A stretch of DNA of 64,000 nt from contig BSDZ01000103.1 in NCBI GenBank assembly GCA_030268105.1, forward strand, positions 310,001-374,000. Direction: 5' to 3'. Under the pieces are notes generated by a model. That model made no database searches and was not told the DNA's origin. It saw only the letters and a list, made by a program, of their open reading frames with translations. Numbering within the stretch: position 1 is the stretch's first letter; each line of letters opens with the position of its first letter. This document shows, one piece after another, positions 11,600-23,800 of the stretch. This DNA is from Volvox africanus. Its lineage: Eukaryota; Chlorophyta; Chlorophyceae; Chlamydomonadales; Volvocaceae. Made by a program: the position numbers and the translations under genes.

Positions 11600-13859
11600 A
11601 TGCGCACCGCTATGCAACGGGCAAACACATTCAGCTGCAACCCTTTGCAGCAACGACAAACTCTCAAACAAAATGGTTTCATTTATTCGGTATCTTCCTG
11701 TGGTCGACGTGCTGTGGTGGTGCGCGCTGGTCCAGCCGTTGATGGTAATTGCTTGCAGGCATTTCCATTTCGCAAGCGCTTCAACATGCAAAACTTTCGT
11801 CGCCCATCTATCTTTCGGAACACGCAGACGATGAGGAGCTCGAGAAGCGCCTTGCGAAGCTAAAGCAAGCGAAGGGCGAGACCCCGTATGGCCTGTCATC
11901 TAAAGCTCCAGTGAAGGCAGACGAAGCCCCCAAGAAAAGTAAGGATAATGGAATGGAGTTTACAGTGTGCATCGTGCAGGTAACCTGAGTTAACTTGAGC
12001 TTGTGTTGCGAACCATTGGTCACCGTGCGTTTCGTTGCCCCTATTTTTTCGGATCCGTCACGTACCATGTACTTTGTTAGAAGGATTACATCATCCTTTC
12101 TCCTACTGCACGCACTGTGCGCTCTAAACTTATCTCAGAGAAGCAGAAGGTGGTGTACGACTTTTCGGACGAGACGCTGTTTTATGAGGGACCGCCACAC
12201 CGTGGCGACCTAGCAATTAACTTGATGCTTGGGACTACGCTCTTCTGGATCCCCTTGACTATCGCCGCCATTGGCCGGGGGCTGTTCATCAATTACAAGT
12301 TCACCAACAAGCGGATCTCCGTGTCGACCAATGCGCCCTGGAAGAGTGAGCTGCGTTTAGTGAGCTGCCACAATTTAACGCTAGGGGATGATGCGAAATA
12401 CTTGCGCGCTCATAAACCCAGCAACAATTGAAATCGTAGTGAACTTCATTACCGGGGAGAAATGGAGGGACCAAGCGGTAGTTGGCCCTATCTAACCCAA
12501 TTGGGAAACCCGGGGGCGAGGGGGAAGCTTAACGGGTGCTCAGGCGAACACTTGTATCACCTGCAGCAGTGCAAACGACAAGGATAGGTGCTACTTTGAA
12601 TTATCGGCTTTAAACACCAGCAACCTCAGCTGCAGTCATTCCATGACGGGATTGTCCTGGCCTACCTCTCACCAACCCACCCCTCCCCTTCACCTTCCCT
12701 CGTTCACAGCTGAGCAGCTAGACGCAGCATATCAGGAAGTTAAAGAAGTCAGGTACGCGATGGAAAGTCAGGATTTGATGAGTTCAAGCAATTTGATCAC
12801 CGTTGGACGGCAGGAAACTCGGGGATCTCGTTGCTTAGTTGACGTTGTAGTTGCCTGGGGTCGACAGCAAACGCAGGCCAGTGTGGTTGTCGGGATGATG
12901 GAAGAGGTTTTCTTAGGTACTCGTGAACTGGGGTATAAGGGGCTGTGTGAAGTGGTACGCGGGCCACGGCCCAGGAGATCGTATAAAGAGCGCGAGGGGC
13001 AGGAAGGGAGAGATTAGAGAAGTTAGGAAGGCACTGGCAGGTGCAAAAGGTCAAATCAGACGTATCGTCATGCATGCTGCTGAACAAACCACAGACACAC
13101 ACAGACATGAAACTCCGCGCGCTCACTGACGACCTTCCACTCGTTACCTGCGTTGCTGATGCCGTTTCCTACTCGTCTCGTAATACACTGTAAAACATTT
13201 GTATTGCCCCCGAATCTCCAATATCAACCGCAGGAGTATTCCTCGCGGCGTGGGTGCCTGGGGCGACATGGTGGTGGTGCTCCAGGACGGGAGCAAGATT
13301 GAAATGCGCGCTCTCGATCGGTGAGAACACCACCTACTGCACGTCTTCGGGACACGTCTTTAAACCCCACGCTTCTTGGACAAGTTTTACCGATGTGATA
13401 TTCGTTTTGGGTATTCGTGTATCATCCTCCCCACTCACTCACACACGCACCCACCGTTCTCAGTTGCGCCCGGCACTATGGAGCTTATTCCGTTCTGACT
13501 GCCTTTCCGCTCATCCCGTTGCCTTCCTCTACTCATCGGGTTGAGTAGAGGAAGGAATGGCTGTCTGCCACAGCTTCTCCATGAGTGTGTATTCTTTTCC
13601 CTGATATCTCACCCCGCAAATCCAGCCAGTCTCCCTCAACCGGGTAAAATGGTGGGATGGCACCGTCTGTCCTTCCCTAAGCAATTCGGTATCCCAGACC
13701 ATCTCTCATGATGCCGTATCCCGTAGGTTCCGCGAGCTTCAGGAGTATATCCTTAAGCGCCGAGATGAGCTGGCACCGCGCACCAACGACCTGACTCAGG
13801 AAGAGCTGATGGGGGAGGCGGCACCAGCCAAGGGCGTTAAAGGCAAGGGCTTCGCTTAA
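11600..13859 (+). CDS. Plastid-targeted bacterial-PH (YdbT/bPH_2-like) protein
   Basis: Predicted 241-residue protein. Exons: 11600-11744, 11828-11938, 12139-12345, 12710-12752, 13234-13320, 13727-13859, all GT-AG and in phase; ATG at 11600, TAA at 13857-13859. The first ~48 residues are rich in Arg, Ser, Gln and Ala with no acidic residue until the end of the exon, typical of a chloroplast transit peptide. A charged linker with Lys/Glu clusters follows. The core matches the conserved plant/cyanobacterial protein: VVYDFSDETLFYEGPPHRGD, a hydrophobic membrane segment (LMLGTTLFWIPLTIAAI), then FTNKRISVSTNAPWK and GAWGDMVVVLQDGSKIEMRA, the bacterial-PH strand pattern. The C terminus is a short charged helix and tail. 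Function in plants is not firmly established; a thylakoid or envelope membrane role is inferred from the membrane segment. Confidence 0.9.
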
Positions 13860-14060
13860 GGCCCTCCCATGCCAGCGGTGCCCTGAGAATGACCCTGCTG
13901 GGCGGTGCGGCATGGCGGATGGGAAGCATGCCCCGACACATGTTCGCAGGGACCAGGCAGCGTCACGCTGGAGATCGTCCGTGAAGGGTTTCCTCAGCGC
14001 AGAAGGAATAAGGGGCCCAGTTGCAGCTGCCACGGCGCTGCGCACTTCTCGGAGGTCGCA

Positions 14061-14516
14061 CTAAGTTTGGGAAGCCAGCTCCGCGCACACGTCCGACGCA
14101 GTAGACTCCTGACGGCATGGTGTAGGCGGGGAGCACATCGTGAGGCACATCATGACGTGAGGCACGGAGCCCGCAGCAATCGCATCCGCCTTCACTTTCG
14201 CTGTCATGGTGTCGGCTGCTGGTTTGAGCGTCGGGATTACGTTACCGCTTGTTGGCGGGTTAGCTCCGCCTCCACTGCCATCGCTGCCTCTGGCGGTTGT
14301 TTGGGTGCAAGGAGATGAAGTGTGACAGCTCCGCTTCGGCCGGCTGGTGTTCGGCCAAGGCGACAGACAGCCATTCTGCGTGTTATACCCTGCTGCGAAA
14401 AGTCCTGTGGCTATGGCACAACGTTTCATGGGATCATGGGTGTGGACTAGTCTTTCCGGACCCGTCGCTGGGCATTTCATAAGTTTTTGAGACGTGATTG
14501 TCGGTGACGTGGACAT
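14061..14516 (-). CDS. Unassigned open frame, Ser/Thr/Pro-rich
   Basis: A 151-codon open frame rich in Ser, Thr, Pro and Cys, just 3' of the plastid PH gene and antisense to it in layout. No family motif and no supporting splice evidence. The opposite strand is also partly open, so this may be chance. Confidence 0.15.
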   Translation of the reverse strand: MSTSPTITSQKLMKCPATGPERLVHTHDPMKRCAIATGLFAAGYNTQNGCLSPWPNTSRPKRSCHTSSPCTQTTARGSDGSGGGANPPTSGNVIPTLKPAADTMTAKVKADAIAAGSVPHVMMCLTMCSPPTPCRQESTASDVCAELASQT

Positions 14517-16253
14517 GGATTGGAGAAGGAAAAACGACGTTTAGGCTCTTCTATCGGACGAGGAAGAAACGGCCAGCTCCTAGGCAGCCGTGCATGAATA
14601 TTGTTACATGCAAGGGTGGAAGCAGAACAGGTCATTTTTGCCGTGTTTGGGGAAAACAAATATTATAGGAAGACGCAAATATTACTTTTTGACAGAAGAT
14701 AATGGCATGGTGGCAGAGCCCAATTTTGGACTTCAGGGCTGCCGCGATTGGTTTTAAGAATCCCGGTTGCAATGCCTTTTGCATGGCAACATGGGGTGTC
14801 TTTGTTCAGGAAAATTTGCTAAGCAAGCTGGAATAAGTTCTGCGTTTGCTGGCACAACAAAAAATTTCCATCTGCCATCCATAGATTGTCCATCTACCCT
14901 GTTAAATAAGCAAGGCGTAACCCATGCCGTGACTTCCTTATCTCGAGCATGCAGCGTCACACATGTAGACAAGCGGAGAATACTATTTGCAGAATGCAGC
15001 TAGCCTATCCAGCCGCAATGTTAAATACTTGCACATATAATAATTTACCCAACCAATGATATGTACAATAAAACTTATAAAAGAGATCATAAGGTCCACA
15101 ACAGGGCTCTGCGGAACGCACGCATATGGATCCTCTCCTTCCATTGGCTCGTGCAACGGTATGAATCCGGACCCTCACCTCTTCATATATTAGCCAATGA
15201 CAACGTGCAAGACTGTTCATGCATAGGATATCCACAAACTGTCAGGCAATAATTGTACTTAGCCAAGAGCAACAAGGTTCCGGCAGGGATGGACCCTGCA
15301 AGTGTTATTTTGGGGGGAATAGATACATCACACATGCCGACGCCTATTCATATTGCACAGCTGATGTATGTCTGACCAGCCAGCCACGGTTTGCATCATT
15401 TACTCTCGCCCCATTCACTCGCCCGCTCATAACCTGTTGAGGGGCGCATAGTTCCTTCGACGTAAAATGATGATTTCACGTTTTCCTGTCGCCATGAGTA
15501 CATCGATGCACCGTGTACTTTAAAACATATAAAAAAGGTGTTGGAATGCCAGGGCATCGACACATAATAGAAGCACCATACCAACTCCACGAAGCGCATA
15601 TAGTGATAAGAAAATTGCAGACCGGCAATAAAAACACACACCGAGGCTATATCATCTTGACATTAGGATACTTCTACGCGTTGCCTGCATTTAAGATGCT
15701 CTCCGGTGCAGGTTGTCGCCCCAGCAAGTATAAGACAAGTGAGCAGGCATACGAGACAATCTGGGTAGGACCTGTCAATCGATGTAAAACGCGCGTGTGA
15801 ACCTCACCACAAATTGTATATTTACTTGACTAGTCCAGAATATTAAGCCCCTAGCTATCGCCACGTCGCTGACAGCAGTGCCAGCCATCATTTCGCCATG
15901 TTGTTAACCATTATCACCATGCTGCCGGTCAGCGATGCTTGACGATCATTTACCCATTCGGCTAGCAAGGCGATTGGGTACTCAATAAAATACCAGCTGC
16001 AGCTACTGGATAACCATCATGACGGTAAGTATCTGGGTTTGTCGCCCAAGGGTCGCTTGAAGCGCAGAAGCAGGCATCTGCCTGGCTGGCTGCCCACATA
16101 GCGCGACCGCCTCATGTGGCTATGAGAACAATTGCGCAACTGAAGTAGCTATCACCATCGCAAGGCGTCGTCGCAGAATTGCATGGCCAGCATACCACTA
16201 TGGGCTGTTGGACATCCGAAGACGGCCGACGGGATGAACACGCGGAGGGTCCC
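14517..16253. other. No recognisable gene
   Basis: Only short open frames without motif or phased exon chain; several AT-rich patches. Nothing I can support. Confidence 0.4.
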
Positions 16254-16383
16254 TTAGAGCATCAGCGCCACCAGCTTGGAGAGCTGCTTCGAAGCCCCAG
16301 ACATGCCCAGGGCTATGGTGCCTAGTATGAACAGGAATACGAAGGACATCTCCGTGCGATTCCAGACAGGGCCACCAACGAAG
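16254..16383 (-). CDS. Terminal exon of small one-helix membrane protein (copy 1)
   Basis: After acceptor CTTCGTCGCAG the minus strand reads, from phase 2, (S)FVGGPVWNRTEMSFVFLF then a hydrophobic helix ending GMSGASKQLSKLVALML and TAA at 16256-16254. The hydrophobic stretch is one membrane helix followed by a short basic tail. The same layout and phase recur in the exon at 19663-19795, with shared GG, N, E, ILG, GA.KQL.KL positions, so the two are paralogous. Upstream exons, probably a targeting peptide, were not found. The size and plan resemble small thylakoid or mitochondrial one-helix subunits, but I cannot assign a family. Confidence 0.5.
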
Positions 16384-17982
16384 CTGCGACGAAGGGGAAG
16401 GAGGGAACATTATGGCCAGGAGAATGATAGTCTCTAGCAATGTTATGGCAAAGAAAAATTGGATACGTCACTAGCTGGGATTTGCATTGCACACTTGTAG
16501 GACGAGGGCTGTGTGTAAGGCTAGCTTGTCATCCAACGAAAATAGTAACCGCGCCCATAACCACGACGAGGCGTAAGCTTGGATGCAGATGCTATGCAGC
16601 GTGGCGAGGCCTTTCCATGGGAAGTTTAATTGCGCGGCTTCATCCATGCGCAGGGTCATTTAATCCGCAAGTTGTGTGGGGATTAATCGAGGACTAACAT
16701 TTATCAATTCCAGCTACTTCTATATCAACCTAAATTCATCTGATCCTCGACGTGATATACGCAGACTACATCCGCGTGTTGCACATAACAACTGTCCTCC
16801 TAATTCCCTTGCTTACCACCAGATGTTGAAGCATTTCACTTTCAGGGTGTGCAAAAGGCCCTTCACTGAGTACCACTTGCACTGTTCAGCTGTCTTCGCA
16901 GAGCCCCTCAATTTCGTATTTTCACCGGCTGCGCTGGCAGGCATCAAACTCGGATCATGCACGGACTTGCCGCGACTCCTAATAGATGATGTACGCTTTG
17001 TCGTCGCCATCGTTGACAGCTACAGCTTGGAAGCGTTCCCGCTCGGAGTTTAGGAAGCTGGACAAAAGTCGCCCGCGCTAGCTGCTATGCAAATTATTCA
17101 TAATACACAAGAATTTACTAGAGACCTGATGCTTGATTTCTTTTGAATGGATTTCAATTGTCAGCGAAAAGCTCAAAGGCCTATTCCCGCGGCCTACAAG
17201 ATCTGCTCAAAAACCTAAAAAGATACAGCATGCGACTCAAAACGAAGAAAACGTTATTTGATTTCAACTCATTTAGCGCAGCTGTAACATTTGTAACCTC
17301 TTTGGACTAGTCTAGAATCCATTAGTAGTACGATAATGACTCGTTGCAACTAGGGCCAAGAGTTGGAATGCGATTCACACAGATGCCATGCACGCAACAA
17401 TGTATGAATATCCAGCTTGTGATTACATTGCCAGTAAGTTACACTGTAATCCCCTTGCCCACATCGAACCATGGTTCCGGGACTGCATGTTCCCAGACCT
17501 CTCAGCTCCAGGAACCCATCACTCAGGTCCAAGCGCCGCACAAGGATCTAAGATCATACCGAAAATTCAACATGGACAGCCAAGAACACAGGGCCACCGA
17601 AAAGACTGACACAAAATTGTGCTGCAGAATGGAAGCTCACCGGTAGGTGTTCAGCACGCGCCGAATGTCACAACGGCCCACACTGGGTCTTAAATTTGCG
17701 AGACAAACCCTGTACGTCCACCAGTGGAATCTAAGACTGACTAGGGAACGTCGGACAGATCGAGCGGTACGGCATTAACAAAGTGACAATTAAAAAAGGA
17801 TGCCGATGAAAGCCAGCTGAGAATGACAGCCGGGAAAGAAGGTACAGAACAGTACATGCACACACAAACATATACGCAAGCCCGGTGACTTTTCCTAAGT
17901 AGATTGTCCCGCCGTCCTCCCGGCACTCGAGAAGTCCTGCAAGCTGTACCTATCAAGACGTGGCGGCCGCACGCTCACGTTT
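16384..17982. other. No recognisable gene
   Basis: Should contain the 5' exons of the one-helix protein copy 1, but none is identifiable. Open frames here are short and without motif. Confidence 0.35.
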
Positions 17983-18786
17983 TCATCGGCCAACACCTTT
18001 CCGAAAAGGTCTGAGCCCACGCTTTAATATCGTGTTGTCTTCAGCATCGATGCCATGCTTAAGGATTAGGCACAGAGCATAAATGCAAATAGTTGCGCCC
18101 ATCTCATGGACCAGGGAATTAGCATGAGGCAAAGCACACAGCATCGTAATGTTGTAGGAATGCCTGCAGGGATAGCCGCAAAGTCTTGCCACCACTGAAG
18201 CTGCCGCGATAACGCCAGTGCAATACGAAACACGAGCTAGCACACGATCAAACATGGCCCCAAACGACACGTACACTCGACCACAATTTAAAAATGCCCA
18301 CACAAAAGCATGCAGCAGCCCTATTTTTTTCTGAAATTCTGAATTCCTGGAAAATACACGGAAACACAACCGCCAACAGACGAGCAAAAAATCCCCAAGC
18401 TTACGCAGCCAGAACTTCCTTTTCATGCAACATCCATACGGACGTCTAAACACGGGCCCAAAGGGTTTACGACATGCGTCCGACTCTTTCGAATGATGCA
18501 GGATTGACCTTTGCGTACGGGATAGGCGCCGTACAACGGAGGCTAGGAAGCCGCGAGACGGAACCAACGAGTGCTGCCTCCCAAGGAGACGATTGTGCTG
18601 TCCGAGCGAAGAAGTCCGCCGGGCCGTTTCCCTGGCTTGGCATGCGGTCATTCCAGTTGAGCCTCTACTGCCACCCGTCCAGCATGACGGCCAACTTATT
18701 TCATTAATGATGGACACAAGGTCTTCGAGCTCCATCTGAAATGCAACCAGGATTTGTAAACCTGACTTCAGCCAAACTCCGTACAA
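17983..18786 (-). CDS. Unassigned 267-codon open frame
   Basis: This is one of the longest uninterrupted frames outside the retroelement, but its composition (many Cys, Arg, Leu, Val; no periodic bias) does not resemble any family I know and it has no splice context. In a genome whose other genes are cut by introns every 50-450 nt it may simply be a chance frame. Confidence 0.15.
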   Translation of the reverse strand: MYGVWLKSGLQILVAFQMELEDLVSIINEISWPSCWTGGSRGSTGMTACQARETARRTSSLGQHNRLLGRQHSLVPSRGFLASVVRRLSRTQRSILHHSKESDACRKPFGPVFRRPYGCCMKRKFWLRKLGDFLLVCWRLCFRVFSRNSEFQKKIGLLHAFVWAFLNCGRVYVSFGAMFDRVLARVSYCTGVIAAASVVARLCGYPCRHSYNITMLCALPHANSLVHEMGATICIYALCLILKHGIDAEDNTILKRGLRPFRKGVGR

Positions 18787-19662
18787 ACAAACGCCACCAT
18801 CTCAAATGACTACAAATGAACCAATGAAGCGCCAAATGCACCTTGTCCTATCGCAAGAAAACGGACGACTTAGGGGACAGCGGTGGCAGTGAATAACATT
18901 ACTATAGCAGCGGCACAACCAAGTGGCAGGTGCAAAAGTTGAAAGGTTTCGGTGACCCCGGGATGCAAGTTTCCATCTCCCGTAGACCTCCCGACCCTTC
19001 ACATCGCTGTATTCAGCCCCCGCAGAAAGTGACGATCAGCGCGGTCCCTAGGATGTTACCTTAATCATTTACTCCTACATCGAAGCGCATTAACACCTGT
19101 TGGCTTGCCTAGCTTGTGGACTTGCTAGATGTGAAGCTTCCAAAGCAGGATCTGGAACCACATAGAATCTCTTCATCGAACCCATGAATAGCCGAGCGCG
19201 ACGGTGAGAGGGAGGAGACGGCTTAGCTGCAGCCGCCGATTCGATGTAGTGAGACTAGCTCGTCCAGAAGGCGATGTTGGATGGGAACCATCCGAAGAGC
19301 AGCGAGAGGGACGTCAGCAACGGTCCCAAATGAGAGCTCGTGTACGCCTCTGTGCAGGCTGGCTTTGCAGGAACCCTGGCCGACTGTCGCGAATCGATAT
19401 TTGTGTCGAGCATGAACACCCAACCACATTTAGCAAATAACACACATTTATTGATGTGGATTTCTATACAAGTCACTGGTCATCACCCGTTCATAAACGC
19501 CCAGAAATGAGCACTCCTGTTGCTCGGGCACTGCTAGACGTTACTGATTACGATCATGCTCTTCTCTCTACAAGCCTTAAAATGGCTTGTTCGACGTCTG
19601 TAGTTTGAACAAAACCTCTGAACCGCGTGCAAAGGGGAAGACGAACCGTCCCTGGTCATCAT
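18787..19662. other. No recognisable gene
   Basis: Sequence between the unassigned frame and one-helix copy 2. Only short frames on both strands; nothing supported. Confidence 0.35.
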
Positions 19663-19795
19663 CTATGCAAGCACCCCTTCGGTTAGCTTTGTCAGCTGCT
19701 TGTAGGCGCCCGCGGTGGCAAGCACCAGGATTCCGAGGATGAGGATGCCCATAATAATCACTTCCTCGTCGTTAAGGATATGGCCACCCAACATG
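19663..19795 (-). CDS. Terminal exon of small one-helix membrane protein (copy 2)
   Basis: From a CCTAG acceptor the exon reads, in phase 2, (S)MLGGHILNDEEVIIMGIL, a single hydrophobic helix (ILILGILVLATAG), then AYKQLTKLTEGVLA and TAG at 19665-19663. It aligns without large gaps to the exon at 16254-16383, sharing intron phase, helix position and the GA.KQL.KL tail. The acceptor lacks a good pyrimidine tract, so the exon might extend further upstream. The N-terminal exons are missing from my model. A small organelle membrane subunit is the likeliest role, by inference only. Confidence 0.5.
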
Positions 19796-20806
19796 CTAGG
19801 CTCAATGAAGCCGACAGAAGTTGCAGGGAGAAAAACGAGCACGTCAGCATTCGGAGATAATCCGGATATGGTTAATTTATCCCAAAGCTTGAATTGTACT
19901 GTGTATAAACACAAACGAAAGCCCGAAAAAACTCGAAAGTTGGGAAGCACTTTTGGCAAAGCACCACCACGTCACACCCATGGTATTGATATATTTAAAC
20001 ACATGAGGTGCAAAAATATCTAAGAATCTACGCCTTGCTATCACGGATCTGCACCCAGCAGCAATGAGCAAACCAGACGCACCAGTGAAGGCGAAAAGAC
20101 AGCTTGTAAAGTTCGCTACAGCGTTTTCTTTTCTCCGTCATGGGGAGCCGTGAAGTATCCTCGCCCAAGGGCGCGCCATCTGTCCGCGTGCTGGCGTGAC
20201 CGCTGCCGTTCGTCATTGTTCGCCGCTTTCCCGAATGAGCGACAGACATTTATAGACCAAGCAATCAACTGATATAATATTTAGCACTTAAGAAATTCTT
20301 GTTGCAGGCGCGGAAGGTATAGTAGGGCGAGTGTAAATAGGCTTGTCCGAGCGTATCTTCAGTCGGGCAGGGTGCAGACCGCAGATTATATGTAAGGGGT
20401 AGTCAATGACAATCTATTTCTTGGGATTATTAGTTGATAACATGTCTGCGTCATTCAGCTATTTGTGGCCAGGTGTCCCAGGGAGTTGGTTCGTGTGCGC
20501 CGTACACCAGTGACCGAACTTCCGTTGCTGAGGACTGTCTTCCGTCCGCGGTCACAGCGACTCAAGCGGGAAGCTATGCAATGGTTGTGCAGATATCAAA
20601 TGGGATTCTGTAAAAGTTATCTTGATTCCTTGCGGGATTCTGTTGCAACGCACCTTTCGGAGGGCTATATACTGTGAATTGCTTAAATATTGTAAACGCG
20701 AAATACGATCATACTGATATCAGGGTGCTTAAATCTTAGCAGAATGTTTGAATTGCAATTGTAGGCATATAACAGCTTTGGCTTGATGGAAAGTGACTAA
20801 AAAGAT

Positions 20807-23800
20807 ATGCGAGCGAAAGTCCTAGTCGTTCCCGTGTACCAAAAACATTGGCTTTATCATGTCTGGTTAGAATCAACTGCTGAAGATGCGGCGGCGGAGC
20901 ATACTACCCATTGGACAAATGGCAAGTCTTTGCAAGAGAAAGCCTCCTTTTTGGGGAAGGAGCTGAGCTTTAAGGTAATAACAACTTTAACATTCATAAT
21001 TTGTATTGAATTTGCGTTACGTGTAAAGCTTTAAAGCTTTTGGAGCTGAATCGTCGCGCACAAGCGCAGGTCAAAGTGGCAGCAGCGAAGCAATGGAGGT
21101 CAATTCAAGCAGCCGAAGAGGGCACATTTAAAAACACGCTGCACAGGTGTGCTACCGGTGGATAGGCCGCTGTACGCTGTCCTATCTGGTCCGGCCTTCC
21201 GGCCTCCCTGCCCCCCCCCAGGCAATGTCAAACGCATTCAAACACAAGAGCTCGAAAAGTTCCAAAATCTTCATTAGGTCATGTTTCCAACGCATCCGAT
21301 AATCAGCAGCGTTAGCAAGCACTGGATGACTTCATTGAATGCAATATTGCCTGCACCGCCGACACACCCATAATCCATGTGCGAGGTTCCACCAGATCCA
21401 CCAGTCTTATCCGTCATCTCCCATAGAAATGTCTCTCTTATCCGTCATCTCCCATCCCAAATAATCATTTATACACCGCAGCCTGGCCTAGCCATGTCGC
21501 ATTTGCCAGGTCACGGATACGAACCAAGAAATCATCCGAAGCCATCCTCCCCCCTCAAAGCCCTGCAAGTCCTCTTTCCCCCCTCCCCCACAACCCCTTC
21601 TGGTGCGGGTGGATATGTGAGTAGGATGTGTTCCTCGGCGTACAGTCGTTTCGGCTCTCGCGTTTGTTAATGCCCGGCCTGCTTTCGGGGCGGCCCTCTT
21701 TCTACTTCAGGCTGGCCCAATGGGTGCTCTCCAGGGAGGACCCGCGGGAGACATTTCTCAAGTCGTTACCCCTGCGAGCTCATTCCCTGGAGATAATCCA
21801 TCCGGTGAACCCATAAGGCCCCGGGAGCTCCGGGAGGGTATATCGGTGTAGCCATGGCGGAGAAGAGCTGAGGGTCCTGCCGGGACAAGTCGGATACGTG
21901 AGGAATGGGCCTTATGAAATCCCTCCTGGAGACTCTGTTTCCTCCTGTATGCATGTATATGTATATATGTAAATTTTTGTATGTGTGTATGTATTTGTGT
22001 TTATACATATGTATGTATGTGTGTATGCATGTACATGTATTATTTTTTTATTGTCCGCTTGGCCCTGGTCCCGACACTGATCTTGTGCCATCACAGTGCG
22101 CTTTGAATGAGCGGCTGGTTCAGCGGCGACTGCGGCGGATGGCCCTGGCGCAGGAGCACTATCATAATCGGCGCATTGTGAGTTATATTAGTCGTACGGG
22201 AGATATTTTAGGACTGGGGAACGGGGGATGGTTTGGGGGACGAGAGGGCGTATGGATGGGAGCTGGAAGGGGTAAGGGGTAAGGGACGTGTCGGCAGAAC
22301 GTGTGGGAAGCGAGGGGAGGAGAGGAGTAATGGATAAAGGAGGAGGGGAGAAGGCGAGGACCAAGCATGGGAGCTACCGACGTAGGCAAGCTACGCAGGC
22401 CGGGTAAGCCAGGGGTCCTTTACAGCCGAGCGGAGGCGAGCTGAAAGACGGGCCGCTTAGCCCCTGGGAAGGGTCTCCATTCCCAGTCCTCCCACGCAAG
22501 ATTCTTATGGGTAAAACGTCGCAGCCCTTATTGGGGTTTCAGATGCAATTTTCATTCTTTCACCTTCCTTGCCCCTACGCATCCTTCCCTTCCCGCATCC
22601 GGGCCTTACACGGCAACATGCGGCGGAACGATGGACTCCGTGGCTGGTGGTGAATGGGCTGTGGCGCTGAGGTTTGCAGCTGGGCTGGGCATTAGCGACG
22701 TTACCACAACTGCCCCTTGTGGTGGGTCGCTTCTCAATGTCATTTCACTTCCTTCATCCCTTTTATGGAGTCTGGACCTACCCAGAAGCGAACCCAGACT
22801 TAAAAGCGCTCGATGCCATTGCTCCCCCAATCCGAGATCCCGGATCGCGGATTCCTTAACCATAGAGGGTCTCCAAATTCGTTCTTCGCACAATCCGCAT
22901 CGTCCTGATCTGTTGCCCACAGATCACGCCCTTCCCCAACGTGACGCTTTACTTCACGGCCTATAAGATGGTGTCGCACTACCAGGCGTTGCAGGTAGGA
23001 CGTGGGCTTCGTGTATGTTTTGAACCGTCGGTTTGGGAAATGGGTTTTTGGCCTTGATTGGCGAGTGGTTGTGTCTAATTGAGAGGCGGGGAGGGGGGTT
23101 GCTGCGGCGAAGGGCGACGGGCAAGATACCCTTAGGGTGCGTAAGAATGGGTGCGGGGGCACCAGGAAAGTTGTCCAGGGGCGTCCCGCTGTGCTGTGGA
23201 AGCCAACAGCATTTTCGGACCCGGTGATAGAGATATGGTGAGGTCGCCGAGTTCCTGGGGCTTAAGGGAAACGTGTGGTTAACTATGCACTTTTTTGTTT
23301 AGGGAAACGTGCCTAGGTAGCTGAGCCGTGAGAATGAGGAACACAATGACATTAATGTTAAGTGAGAGGCACGGGGATGGTTGTTGCCGCCCACCGTTCT
23401 TTCAGGGTTGCCGCATGCTGCGATCTGCTTTTCAGCGGTACGACCAAGAGCAGCAGGAGATGCGGGGAGGCTGTTGTCACAACAATGCCCCAGAACGGTC
23501 TCGGACCTTTTGTAGCGGAGGTAGAGGCGGAGGTGGAGACACAGGGGGCTTGCTCGGTGGCCTGGCCCGACTTATGCCTTTGCGTCGCCGGCACGCGGCA
23601 GTGGGATGCCGCGGTGGCTGTACCGCAACCGGCAAGGATCAAGCAGGGCCCTGTGATTGCGGTGGCAGCAGCAACCATACCGATATTACCAGTACTAGTC
23701 ATGTCAATCATGGCGCTCCGTTACGCTCCTCTTCTTGCTTTCATTCCACCTCATGGTCGTCATCTTCATCTGCATCTTTGGTACCGCCGCTTCCAGAATT

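Noticed and set aside
17983..18786. A confident 267-residue protein gene
   Set aside because: No family resemblance, no splice context and unremarkable composition; kept only as a low-confidence frame.
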